Source: Deltaproteobacteria bacterium (GTDB taxonomy: Bacteria; SAR324; NAC60-12). From it: DNA of 64,000 bases. The stretch covers positions 1 to 64,000 of the forward strand of contig NYXK01000211.1 in NCBI GenBank assembly GCA_002685535.1. The letters run 5' to 3'. Below the pieces are notes generated by a model. That model was not told the DNA's origin. It saw nothing but the letters and a program-made list of their open reading frames with translations, and made no database searches. Below are positions 30,941-41,985 of this stretch, one piece after another. Numbering within the stretch: the first letter of the stretch is position 1; each line of letters starts with the position of its first letter. The translations under genes and the position numbers were made by a program.

Positions 30941-33900
30941 CTACGCACCCTTATCCCCCATAACATCAACATACCCCCTCCCCTTCTTCTTCGCACCCTT
31001 CTTCGCTCCCGCCCCACCAGCGCCATCCTTCCTACTCCTCGGCACTGGCGGTCCCAGCAAATCATCAATACTACTCGCATTACTCATGCCCGTCCCAGGC
31101 CTACTAGGCGGCCCACTACTCCTCAGACTGCCATTCGACTGACTCCTATTCATCAGCGGCGGCGCATTCAGATTCACGCTCCCGTCATCGCTTTGTGGAG
31201 ACGAGGAGACGAGGTGGTGCTGTGCGTGCGTGGAGTCGCTGACGGCGCGCTGGGCGAGCATTTGGGGTGCCATGCCGGGTGCCATGTTCATAGGTGTGGG
31301 GATTGGACGGGGTGCGCTTGTTGGTGGACCGCCGGCTGCGGAGCCATTGCTTGAAGGTGGACCCATATTCATGGGTGCGCTAGCTGTCCTGGGAGGACCA
31401 GCTGCTCTGGGAGGCGGCGGTGTTGCGCTCTTCGCTTGAGTGTCTTCGGCGCCGGCTTTCTTGTTGACCCAACGCTTGAGATCGGGGTCGTAGTAGAATG
31501 ATGAAGCTTCGCCTAGTTTAGCTCGGATGGGCTTGTTGGGGTTGGCGCCCATGTCTTGGGACTCTTTCTTTGCGCCGCCGAACCAACCGCCGAGGCCCCA
31601 GCCTTTCTTTGCGGGAGCTGCCTCTTTCGCCTTTTGAGCTAAGGGGATAGTGTTAGTAGATGCGTGGAATGTGGCGGATAAGAGTTTAAAAGACTTACCA
31701 TCTGCTTCAGCTGCCTTCCGGAACGCCTCGTCCGCTTCCTTGTCTTTCTCCGCTTTGGTCTTCTCACGAGCTGCGGGTGCAGGTGCCGCCTTGAGGCCCG
31801 GGATATCGTCGTCATCGTCATCCATGAAGGACTTCTTCTTGGGGCGAGGTTCGTCTGGCGAATCCGGCTCGTTCTCTGGCTCGTATGGTACATATCCACT
31901 GGTTGGAGGTTCGTAACCACCAGAATATGGTTGATACCCGCTGGATTGAGGCTCCTCGTGAGAAGGTTCCTGGTAGCTGTTTATAGCAGGAGGCTCGTAG
32001 CTACTTGACCTAGATTGATCGTGCGTAATCGAAGGTGGAGAGTCAAAGTTTGACGTGGGCTGCTGATAGGAAGGCTCTGAGGGCGTGTATGAAGGACGAT
32101 GCCCGTCAAATGAGTTGACAGCTTGAGGGGAAGCGTATAGATTTGTCGGAGGCTGCTCAGTGACTGGGGTTTGTGGAGTGTACCCGGAAGCAGGTTCATA
32201 TGGCGAAGGGTTGCCAAAAGGAGTATATGCTGATTGAGGCGTGAAGCTGGATCCGGTCTGGGGTGTGTATCCGTTCCCCTGAGCAGGCTGACTGTTTGGG
32301 CGATAATCAGACATCTGTCTTTGTGGTTCGTAGCGTTTGAACTCGCTTGATGATCTCTCATCAAGGGAGGTTCTAGGTTGAGAACCGTACGAGTTACCAC
32401 CTTGATCCTGGTTGCCGTACTGCGATGCGCCAGGTGCATATCTCGAGCTTGCTTTAGTGACTGGTACAGGTTGAGTACCATTGATGCCCAGACCTCCAGG
32501 GTATGAACCATATATGTCTGCATTGGACGGTGATCGACTAATTGTAGGAGTCCCTCCAGCGATTCTTGAAAATGGCCCAATATCAGCTGCACCTCCAGTC
32601 GTTGATTCAGCAGAAGCAGCTTCAGCCTCATCACCTGCAACGAACTTATTGAAGGTAGCCCAGACAGATCCTTTTGCCTTATCAATGCTGGGCTTCCATG
32701 ACGCATTCTCATCTTTGGGCGACTGCTTCAATCTCTTGCTCAAATCCTCGAGCTCAGAGATTAATAATCCATGATGATATGGTGATCTCCTTGTCTGGGA
32801 AGTGATAGAAGCTCCGATCGCATCGCAGTATTGCAGGGCTTTGTCTCTAAAGCCATACTCTGCCAACACCTTTGCATGCTGCAACTTGTAGACAGCCAAA
32901 TGCGGGCTCGAGACCGCAATGGTCGAGGTACTTGACAGAGACATGCCGTACTCAAACACTTCGCTTAGCAGGACTGGCTCTAGCTCTCTGTCAAAATCGT
33001 ACGGCTGCCTCAACTGGTCAGAACCAACGAGCACAATGCTCGCTTGGGGGTCATCGACTCCACCGAAGATAGACAGACTTCTGGCGAACAAGAAGCAGAT
33101 GTGAGCTGCTTCAGCTCTGCCGTAGCCAGAGAGTAGCTTGCCCAAAGCATTGAGAGCTTTGCTATCGTCGGTGCTGCGGTTACTGAGGACCAGTCCAAGT
33201 GTCTCGCGCCATCTGTCCAAACCATCAAGAGCATCTTTCGATGGGCCAGCACCATTTGAGGCACTGACCATCTGGAATCCGGCTCTGGCGGATGGAGGCA
33301 CGAGCTCATCGATACTCTCCTCAAAATTCCCTGCAAAGATCTCATAAAGGGCTGCAAGGGGCTCGACATTATCGCCAATGATCTTGACTTCTTTTTGAAT
33401 GAATTCTTGAGCGACCTGTTTGTATAGCTCTTTCGAGACTGTGTTGGAGATGAGCATAGCATGAGCCCAGAGCCGCTTATCAACGGCATCCCAGACAGCT
33501 TTCTCGCGCTCACCACGCAGCAAATGCTTTCTCAATTGGTCCACAGCTGCAGGGTCCACAGGGTCGGCTCTTGTCGTTGAATTTGATGAGTGTGAAATGC
33601 CAGACAAATCAGCACCAGTGGCATACAGTGGTGCAGAAGTATTTTCCTCGTCGAGTCCAGGCGACAAAACAGCCCGAACGGCTTTCTCGGCTACGGGAGT
33701 ACCTTCTAAAATTCCATCATTCTCGATGAATACTCGGAGGATTTTCCACAAGAGTATCCGCTCTTCGATACGTTTGTCTTCATGAGACAGGGCCGAGACT
33801 GTCCGCAGATAAGATGCGTTCTGCTCTAGGATTTCGATGCCTGATGCGAGCCACGTCGAGACTTCCTTCTTTTTGGATTTGCCCTTCAGTGGCCCAGGGA

Positions 33901-36900
33901 AACTGGCGAGACGCTCCTGAAGGGGATCAAGGTCCTTGATGCTTCGAATCTTGACAGTGCCAGGACTTCGAATGATCATAGCCTGTGCATTCATGCCGTA
34001 CCGTGGCACGTCTTGGGGAAAGGAAGTCATGATAGAACCGCCAACGCCCCATGCGAAGACGGGAGCACCTCTCCATCTCTGTAATGGATCATTCTCCCGG
34101 CCATCAGTAGGCGCGACGTAGCTGAGTCCTTGAGAGAACCCTCTGGCGCGGCCCTGTGTGGATGACACTGGCGCCGTTTGGTAGCTGTTGTTGACTCTAG
34201 GGGACGTAGGCACTTCTACAGATGCTGGACGTTGATAGGGAACAGAGCTGCTCATTTCGAGACGCGGTCCAGCGAAGGCACTTCCAGGAGACTGGGTCTG
34301 TGATCTTTGAGGTGGAACAAATGGCTGAGGTGGGCCTTGGGAAGCCTGCTGTGGCATGTAATTTGAAGTAGACCGTTTTGGTGGAGAGCTGACCAATCTA
34401 GACGCGAGACCCTGAGGAGGTGGTGTCTGCGATACCTGGCGCACCAGTGATGGCTGTGGCGGCTGATTGTACTGGTTATGCAGCTCGCCATAATTCCGGG
34501 TTGATGTTGGTGACAATTGACCTTCTTCTTCGACTTCTCGGGTAGGCGGTAGATGTTGATTCCTCAAGCCAGACTCGTACCCGGAGGAGCTGGCTCGGCG
34601 ATCGTAACTTCCAGACTCAGAGAAGGAGCCATGGGGTCGTAATTCTTGATTTCTTTCGAAATGCGCTAAAGGACTCGACGTTCGAGGTTGATGCGGGAGG
34701 ATGGGTGCAGATTGCGATGGTTGAGCACTTACAGTAGCTGGTGCATATGATGCAGGTGCTGGCTTTTGACTAGGTGGTGCAGGGGAGTATCGAGATTGAG
34801 CTACTGGAGGAGGGGCAGTGTGGCTGTGTTGCAGAGGTGGAGGTGCTGGAGAGTATCTTGAAGCTATTGCTGGCACGGGCATATTTCCAGTCGGAAGTGC
34901 CGCATACGGACTTACACGTTCAGGAGCTACCAGGCCCTGAACTTGAGCCTGCTGCTGTGGTGGCAAATGCTGATGTTGCATCGGCTGTTGTTGAACAGGA
35001 GGTGCGCTATAAGGACTTCGTGGTGGTCCTGTAGGAGGAGGCACAACCCCCGGTTGGCCATAAGGACTCTGCATAGGCGATGCAAGACCAGTCGTGTGTC
35101 TGGCAGCTGGTTTTGGCCTGGACATTGGCAGGTCCTCGAAGAATCCGCTTTGTGACTTTCTGACAGTCTTTGGCGGTTGTGCCTCGGCTCCTGTCTGAGT
35201 TTGATTTGGCTGAGAGTGACTGTTTGTAGGAGGGGTAATGCCTGCTGAAGCTGCTCGAGGAGGAGGATTCTGCATACTACTACTTCTTGGGGGTGCAATA
35301 TCTGCTGGAGCTTGTGATCTGCTCATAGTCTGCATGCTCGCCCTCTTTCGTGGCCTCACAACATCCATGGGGAGATCGTATGGTGAGGCATAGCCACCTT
35401 TGGCTTTGTCCGCAAAGCTTTGAGCTTTCGGCATCTCTGGCCTGGGAGGTGGCGGTTGAAAGCTCGCTGTTGACGGTGACATGTAAGGCGAAGCTACGGC
35501 AGGCGTAAAGGCTGGTTTCGAGAGATCAGTCAACAAAGGTGCGGTGGGCGCGTAGGCATTCTTGGGGGCCACTGGAGCGGCCGCAAGTGCACCAGCTGGC
35601 AAATATTTATTGCTACTGCTGGTTGGCCGTATCGCCTGCCCTCCTCCAAGACTATCGAATCCAACTACGTGACCGTTAGGTCCAGTGACAGGCGTTGGGA
35701 TAGGAGGGCTCGTCTGTTGGCCAAATAGATCCTCTGTACTTTGGTCATTGTCCTCAAGGAATCCTTCGTCATCGCTGCCGAAGAGAGTAGCAGGGTCAAG
35801 AGCTGAGCTTTCCGCTGGTTCGTCATCATCCGGGAGAAGCTCGTCGTCGTCGTCGGCCAGAAATTCATCACCCGCCAAAGCTGCTTTCCATTTTGCGGCA
35901 AGATCTTCCTCTGTCGCATCCAGAGCATTATTCTCATGAGCAGAATCCGGGTCGCCAAAAACAGCTGACAGGACTGTACTTGATGACGCAGCAATTCCTC
36001 CCCCAGTAGATCTTTCTAGGGAGCTCTGAGAGCTCTCCATTGGATTCTCCTCCGCCTCCGGTATACTCTCGTGGATCTGCTCGTGTGGCTGATAATGTAG
36101 AGAATCCATAACTTGTATGGTAGATTTCCTCTCCAAGTGTGGTTCGGGCGCCCGTTCCTCCCCATCATCTTCTTTGCTGGCCTGGGCGAAAAAATCCTCC
36201 TCGTTTGCATCATCCGTCGCAAAAGGATCGTTTGAATGTAATGGCTCAGGCTGACGCGAAGTATCCTCATGTGATTGAACAAGTGGCAGTCCTTCCTCGA
36301 AACGAGCCTCTAACTCTTCGTCCTGCTCAGGTCTGACATCTCCCCCATATGTCTGTCCATAATCTGGTAATCTTAACTCATCATCATCCGCGCCATGTAA
36401 AAAGTCCTGGTGATTATCCGTTTGGCCCGAGTTTTGGGCGAAGAAGTCGGCCTCCGGGTTGTTGCCCTCATCCCCAAATAGGTCTTCGGACGCCTCCTGC
36501 TCCACCTCGTTGAGAATGTCCTCAGCCTGACTATGTGGAAGTGGCTGCTCATGGTGAAATTCTGCCAAATGAGCTGGTGGAACCTGGGGAAAGGAATTTG
36601 TCCGGTCTGATTTCGCCATAAACTTGAAAGGGTCCGTATCAGTCCGCTGGATGTTCCATTGCGGATCCACCTCATCATCCTCTCCCCAGTTGACCTCTTC
36701 AGACACTGTTCGAGCAAAAGACATCGTGCTAAGATGTTTATTTTCATGGTGGGGTCCTTCCGAGGGAAATTCGGCCTTATTCAGATCTTCGATGTTTTCC
36801 TGCTCCGCGCCATTGTGCCATGGGTTCTCGTCCAGCTCTACTCCACCTGGACTTGCCAAAGACGTTGCGAGCGCATCACGAAGATCCCCCAGCTCTGGAT

Positions 36901-37132
36901 GATCATTGTTATTTTGGGCTACTTGTTCCTCAGCAGCGTTTACCTCTTCTACAGCTTCGGAGTCGATTGGAGTCGATGCAGCAGGCGCTGGCTCTGATTT
37001 GTATTCAAAAGGGGGCTCGGGCGTTGGTACTGGACTCGACTGGACCTCGGGCGTTTCTGTCGCAATTGTTTCTGGCGTCGAGTTTGGCATAAAGGCAGGG
37101 TGCCATGACGGATGTGCCGATTCGGTCATCAT
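30941..37132 (-). CDS. SEC16: COPII coat assembly scaffold Sec16
   Basis: The raw frame is 2063 residues, but a 60-nt intron (31639-31698, donor GTAAGT, branch-like CTAAC, acceptor TTAG) sits in it without a stop or frame change. Spliced length is 2043. The first ~1000 residues are acidic, then Pro/Gln/Ser-rich and disordered. The conserved central domain begins about residue 1015 at LQRWRGAPVFAWGVGGS and includes RYGMNAQAMI, RIEERILLWKILRVF, KALNALGKLLSGYGRAEAAH and VYKLQHAKVLAEYG, to about residue 1480. The C-terminal region, with YYDPDLKRWVNKK, is the usual Sec16 C-terminal segment that contacts Sec23. Sec16 organises ER exit sites and COPII vesicle budding. It diverges from the P4-ATPase gene. 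Two consecutive Met codons start the frame; either could be used. Confidence 0.93.
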   Translation of the reverse strand: MMTESAHPSWHPAFMPNSTPETIATETPEVQSSPVPTPEPPFEYKSEPAPAASTPIDSEAVEEVNAAEEQVAQNNNDHPELGDLRDALATSLASPGGVELDENPWHNGAEQENIEDLNKAEFPSEGPHHENKHLSTMSFARTVSEEVNWGEDDEVDPQWNIQRTDTDPFKFMAKSDRTNSFPQVPPAHLAEFHHEQPLPHSQAEDILNEVEQEASEDLFGDEGNNPEADFFAQNSGQTDNHQDFLHGADDDELRLPDYGQTYGGDVRPEQDEELEARFEEGLPLVQSHEDTSRQPEPLHSNDPFATDDANEEDFFAQASKEDDGEERAPEPHLERKSTIQVMDSLHYQPHEQIHESIPEAEENPMESSQSSLERSTGGGIAASSSTVLSAVFGDPDSAHENNALDATEEDLAAKWKAALAGDEFLADDDDELLPDDDEPAESSALDPATLFGSDDEGFLEDNDQSTEDLFGQQTSPPIPTPVTGPNGHVVGFDSLGGGQAIRPTSSSNKYLPAGALAAAPVAPKNAYAPTAPLLTDLSKPAFTPAVASPYMSPSTASFQPPPPRPEMPKAQSFADKAKGGYASPYDLPMDVVRPRKRASMQTMSRSQAPADIAPPRSSSMQNPPPRAASAGITPPTNSHSQPNQTQTGAEAQPPKTVRKSQSGFFEDLPMSRPKPAARHTTGLASPMQSPYGQPGVVPPPTGPPRSPYSAPPVQQQPMQHQHLPPQQQAQVQGLVAPERVSPYAALPTGNMPVPAIASRYSPAPPPLQHSHTAPPPVAQSRYSPAPPSQKPAPASYAPATVSAQPSQSAPILPHQPRTSSPLAHFERNQELRPHGSFSESGSYDRRASSSGYESGLRNQHLPPTREVEEEGQLSPTSTRNYGELHNQYNQPPQPSLVRQVSQTPPPQGLASRLVSSPPKRSTSNYMPQQASQGPPQPFVPPQRSQTQSPGSAFAGPRLEMSSSVPYQRPASVEVPTSPRVNNSYQTAPVSSTQGRARGFSQGLSYVAPTDGRENDPLQRWRGAPVFAWGVGGSIMTSFPQDVPRYGMNAQAMIIRSPGTVKIRSIKDLDPLQERLASFPGPLKGKSKKKEVSTWLASGIEILEQNASYLRTVSALSHEDKRIEERILLWKILRVFIENDGILEGTPVAEKAVRAVLSPGLDEENTSAPLYATGADLSGISHSSNSTTRADPVDPAAVDQLRKHLLRGEREKAVWDAVDKRLWAHAMLISNTVSKELYKQVAQEFIQKEVKIIGDNVEPLAALYEIFAGNFEESIDELVPPSARAGFQMVSASNGAGPSKDALDGLDRWRETLGLVLSNRSTDDSKALNALGKLLSGYGRAEAAHICFLFARSLSIFGGVDDPQASIVLVGSDQLRQPYDFDRELEPVLLSEVFEYGMSLSSTSTIAVSSPHLAVYKLQHAKVLAEYGFRDKALQYCDAIGASITSQTRRSPYHHGLLISELEDLSKRLKQSPKDENASWKPSIDKAKGSVWATFNKFVAGDEAEAASAESTTGGAADIGPFSRIAGGTPTISRSPSNADIYGSYPGGLGINGTQPVPVTKASSRYAPGASQYGNQDQGGNSYGSQPRTSLDERSSSEFKRYEPQRQMSDYRPNSQPAQGNGYTPQTGSSFTPQSAYTPFGNPSPYEPASGYTPQTPVTEQPPTNLYASPQAVNSFDGHRPSYTPSEPSYQQPTSNFDSPPSITHDQSRSSSYEPPAINSYQEPSHEEPQSSGYQPYSGGYEPPTSGYVPYEPENEPDSPDEPRPKKKSFMDDDDDDIPGLKAAPAPAAREKTKAEKDKEADEAFRKAAEADGKSFKLLSATFHASTNTIPLAQKAKEAAPAKKGWGLGGWFGGAKKESQDMGANPNKPIRAKLGEASSFYYDPDLKRWVNKKAGAEDTQAKSATPPPPRAAGPPRTASAPMNMGPPSSNGSAAGGPPTSAPRPIPTPMNMAPGMAPQMLAQRAVSDSTHAQHHLVSSSPQSDDGSVNLNAPPLMNRSQSNGSLRSSGPPSRPGTGMSNASSIDDLLGPPVPRSRKDGAGGAGAKKGAKKKGRGYVDVMGDKGA

Positions 37133-37916
37133 GGCGATGATATGCGTTTTGGGAAAAGAACTGAATACTGATTGCGAATGTCAGCAGCTGTCCCTATACC
37201 CATGGTCCTTCCACCACATCGTCATCAGCAAACAAAGGGGGCGCAAAGCCAGACATACTTATACAAGGATATCCGCTAAAGAACAAGTCAAATTAGGTAT
37301 TGATAAGAGAGAACTTGCATCCATTTGCTACAGTGAAGAAGGATTCATGGTGTTGTGTCTGACGGGGCAGAATGGGTTGAAGTGAGTGAGATGTTCGGGT
37401 CGGGATGCAAGCCAAGTATCATTGTACTTTCGCGACCAGGCGAGGCGATGGTTGAGGCCAGCTTTCGAGCCATGAGGCGCTACGGCAGCCGAGATGAGCT
37501 CAACGTACAGAATGGGATACTCGGTTGAATATCAACAGTAAAGTCTAGGGTAAAGTTGGTAGTTGATCACAAGGAGAAGAAGGAAAGACTCCCTGACTGC
37601 CATGATACTTTAAGTCACTCCTCTCATATTTAAATGCAAATTGTCCAATTCGGCTCATCCTATAATTACCATCTAGCTCTGCTCGTCTCGCTTCGGCCAG
37701 GCAAGGAGCAACATCATTGCTACGGCGGACCGGATCTACTCTCCAGCCAGAATATCCACATCCGCGTGTCAGTGGCTGAGACCCAAGACGGAAGACAAGG
37801 CTACAGTGAAAGACACCAGACGACAACCTGTACATATTTGATCCTGACCTCTCCCACGAACAACTCTCCCTCTTCTCATACATCCTCTCCCATACCACCC
37901 ACCGCATCAATGAGGC
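37133..37916. promoter_or_regulatory. Divergent promoter region SEC16 / NEO1-like
   Basis: About 780 bases separate two divergent secretory-pathway genes. It likely contains both promoters, and a 5' UTR intron of either gene cannot be excluded. No specific site identified. Confidence 0.4.
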
Positions 37917-40900
37917 ATGTCGTCGAGCGCATACCATCAATCAAATGCCCCCGAACTGCCAGCGGATGACTCGGATCCTGACCTCGACCTCGACATCCAG
38001 GAGCTTGACCCTATAACCACATCCAGCCCCTCAGGACCCTCGTCGTCGCGCAGAGATCGCACACTCAAGGAAGAGCGGAGGTCCGGCCATATACCATTAC
38101 GGAACCTGCGTATGAGTGGGCTGCGAGGATTTGGCAAACGCAATCGAGGATATGGAGATCTGGGGCGGGATAGAGATGAGGATGCCCATGGACTGCTGAA
38201 CGATACGCCGGATCTGGATGGGGCAAACCGTCTTTCCGCCGGTAGCTTCAACAGCGCTGAAGATGATGCGCCATTGCTCCCAGGAGGGGGCCATCGGCGG
38301 CGGCCCAGTATCGAGGCCTTCAACAAGCTAGGATCGCATATACGACTGCCCAGCTTCCTGTCGAATTCAGGGACCCAACCAGCCCCAGAAAATGAAGAGG
38401 AGCAGGAAGAAGAACACGATCCAGCATCCTCCCGAACAGTCACTATTGGCACTTCTCAATCCGCGCGATTCCCTCCAAATGCCGTCTCCAATGCGAAATA
38501 TACCCCTATCAGTTTCTTGCCACGAACTTTGTATAACGAATTCTCTTTCTTCTTCAACATGTACTTTTTACTCGTCGCGCTCTCGCAAGCGATTCCCCCT
38601 TTGCGGATAGGATACCTCTCGACTTACATTGTGCCGTTGGTCTTTGTTCTAGCGATTACATTGGGGAAGGAGGCTTGGGATGATATTGGAAGGAGGAGGA
38701 GGGATACGGAGGCTAATTCGGAGGGGTACACGGTGCTGTGTTTTGATGAGTTGGGCGTAGGAAATGCGGATAGGTACCATGCGAAGAATAAGGGAAAGGG
38801 AAAGGGCAAGTTCAAGAAGAACTCGCTGGTCGAGCCGGATAGGTTGTCTGATATCCAGGAAGAGGAAGAGAGTGCGGAAAGTGGAGGAAGGCGGCAATTG
38901 CCATCATCGGAAGTTCGAGAAGTGATTCGAAAATCACGCGATCTGAAAGTCGGGGATGTCTTGAAGTTAGGGAAGGATCAACGAGTGCCAGCCGATGTGG
39001 TGATCTTGAAGAGTTTCACGAATGAATCTGCAGTGTCCGTGGAAGAGGAGGCCGATCTACCTCCAGTGTCTGAATCGCTTCTGGTGGAGCCAATATCAGA
39101 TCCACCAATCGAGGAAACTGCTGCTATTACAGCTGATGCCCGCGAGTCGACTACGGAACTCGGGAACACGCCCTCTGCAGATGCTGGAGGCGTGGGGGAA
39201 ACTTTCATCCGAACTGACCAACTTGATGGTGAAACGGATTGGAAGTTGCGATTGGGATCACCGCTTACTCAAGCTCTTGAACCAGCTGAATTCGTACGCC
39301 TCAGAGTCGTGGCAGGTAAGCCAGACAAGAAAGTGAACGAATTTATTGGAACGGTGGAGTTGTTACCCAAGGGCCGCAATGGTTATGATCCATATCTTCC
39401 AAGGCGATCTCCGCTGAACAACGAGGTCACAGGTGAAGAGCCAACTTCTAACTCGGCACCTCTGACTATTGACAACACGGCCTGGTGTAACACCGTTCTC
39501 GCTTCCAATGCGACGACCTTGGCGGTGATTGTTTACACTGGACCACAGACGAGATCCGCGCTCTCAACTTCTGCTTCACGTTCAAAGACTGGTCTTCTTG
39601 AATACGAGATCAACTCTCTGACTAAAATCCTTTGCGCTCTCACGCTTACATTGTCGGTTGTCCTAGTAGCTCTAGAAGGATTCGAGCACGTTGAGGGTCG
39701 TGCCCCTTGGTATGTCAAGATAATGAGATTCTTGGTCCTCTTTTCGACAATCGTCCCGATCAGTCTTCGAGTCAATTTGGACATGGGAAAGAGTGTCTAC
39801 TCGTGGTTCATTCAAAGGGATCCTGGAATTGCAGGAGCTGTCGTCAGGACAAGTACTATTCCGGAGGAACTGGGACGAATCGAATATCTCCTCAGCGACA
39901 AGACGGGAACTCTGACCCAAAACGAAATGGAGATGAAGAAAATCCATGTCGGAACTGTTTCGTATGCGAACGAGGCGATGGATGAAGTTACTGCCTACAT
40001 CAAGCAAGGATTCTCGGTCCCTGCTTCTACGGATCCAAATCAACCGGCCATGCTCATCACCCCTTCGTCTACATTCATGGCTTCCACAACAGTAACAGCC
40101 ACCAGAACTCGGCGGGAAATTGGTGCTCGAGTGCGAGATGTTGTCTTGGCGCTGGCTATCTGCCACAATGTCACGCCTACTGTCGAGGAAGAAAATGGAC
40201 ATACATTTACCTCGTACCAAGCCTCATCGCCCGATGAGATTGCAATTGTCAAATGGACGGAACTAGTCGGGCTTCGATTAATTCATCGTGACCGTAAGGG
40301 GATGCTGTTGCAGTCAGTTGATACTGGTCGGCCTGTTGTTCGAGTCCGTATCCTAGAAGTGTTCCCATTCACCTCAGACGGGAAGAGAATGGGTATCATT
40401 GTTCAGTTTATGGATGGATCCGAGAAACCTGGAGTCACAAATTCTGATGCTGGCGAGATCTGGTTTTACCAGAAAGGTGCTGATACAGTCATGACTTCGA
40501 TTGTTGCAGCTAACGACTGGCTTGACGAGGAAACTGGTAACATGGCCCGGGAAGGCCTCCGAACGCTCGTCGTAGGCCGAAAGCGTCTTTCCGTCCAACA
40601 GTACCGGGAATTTGCAGCCAATTTCAAGGAAGCCTCCGTTGCAATCAACGGTCGTGATGCAGGCATGGCTCGTGTCGTGTCCCACTACCTCGAGCGCGAT
40701 CTTGAGCTTCTCGGCGTAACTGGTGTAGAAGACAAGCTACAAAAAGACGTCAAGCCCTCTCTAGAACTTCTGCGCAATGCTGGTATCAAGATCTGGATGT
40801 TGACAGGTGACAAAGTCGAAACAGCTCGCTGTGTAGCAGTCTCAGCCAAACTCGTCGCCAGAGGCCAATACATCCACACGATCGCCAAGCTCAAGCGCAA

Positions 40901-41985
40901 AGACAATGCTCAAGACCATCTCGATTTCCTCCGCGGCAAGAAAGACTCCGCCCTCCTCATCGACGGCGAATCCCTCTCCCTCCTCCTCACCCACTTCCGC
41001 CACGACTTCATCAGCCTCGCAGTCCTCCTCCCCGCCGTAATCGCCTGCCGGTGCTCCCCAACACAAAAAGCCGACATCGCGCACCTCATCCGCGAGTTCA
41101 CCAAAAAGCGCATATGCTGCATCGGCGACGGCGGCAACGATGTCTCGATGATCCAAGCCGCCGACGTCGGCGTCGGCATCGTCGGCAAAGAAGGCCGTCA
41201 AGCCTCTCTCGCCGCCGACTTCTCCATCACTCAATTCTGCCACCTCACCAAACTCCTCGTCTGGCACGGCCGCAACTCCTACAAACGCTCCGCCAAGCTC
41301 GCACAGTTCGTCATCCACCGCGGCCTCATCATCTCCGTCGCTCAAACCATGTACAGCATCGCTATCAAGTTCGAACCCGAAGGCCTCTACAAGGACTGGT
41401 TACTCGTCGGCTACGCTACAGTCTACACCATGGCTCCGGTCTTTTCTCTCGTCCTCGACAAAGATGTTGACGAGAACCTCGCGAACCTATACCCAGAACT
41501 GTATAAAGAGTTAACAACCGGCTCATCCCTCTCATACCGGACCTTCTTCGTCTGGGTCGCGGTCTCCATCTATCAAGGCGGCATGATCCAGGGCCTGTCG
41601 CAAATCCTGACAGAGGTCGACGGCCCGAGAATGGTCTCTGTATCGTTCACCGTGCTGATTCTAAATGAGTTGACGATGGTCGCGTTTGAGGTTACGACGT
41701 GGCACCCTATCATGATTGTTAGTCTTGTGGGTACGTTGCTGCTGTATTTGGGGAGTATACCGTTCCTTGGGGGGTATTTTGATTTGGGGTTTATTGTTAC
41801 GCTGTAGGTTTTCCCCTGTTCTAATTTTTGCGTCTAGAAGGCCACATTCTAATGAAAAGATGTATAGTGGATTTATCTGGCGCGTCGCTGCCATCTCGGC
41901 AATTTCTCTTATACCGCCTTATGCAGGGAAATTGATTAGAAGGGCTATCAAACCGCCTAGTTATCGAAAGGTGCAGGGGATCTAA
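37917..41985 (+). CDS. NEO1: Neo1-type P4 ATPase (phospholipid flippase)
   Basis: Exon 1 (37917-41803) and a short exon 2 (41868-41985), joined by a 64-nt intron (GTAGGT...TATAG), give 1334 residues. Without the splice the frame ends at 41807 and loses the conserved tail GFIWRVAAISAISLIPPYAG. The N-terminal ~200 residues are acidic and disordered. The flippase core starts at NAKYTPISFLPRTLYNEFSF (first membrane pair). The M4 motif PISLRVNLDMGKS replaces the Pro-Glu-type site of ion pumps, as in P4 ATPases. DKTGTLTQNEM (phosphorylated Asp near residue 660), MLTGDKVETA and GDGGNDVSMI complete the catalytic set. PISLR with a long N-terminus fits the Neo1/ATP9 class, which works in Golgi and endosome membranes and, unlike other P4 ATPases, without a Cdc50 partner. 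A ~65-residue acidic insert follows the VPADVVILKS region. Confidence 0.93.
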
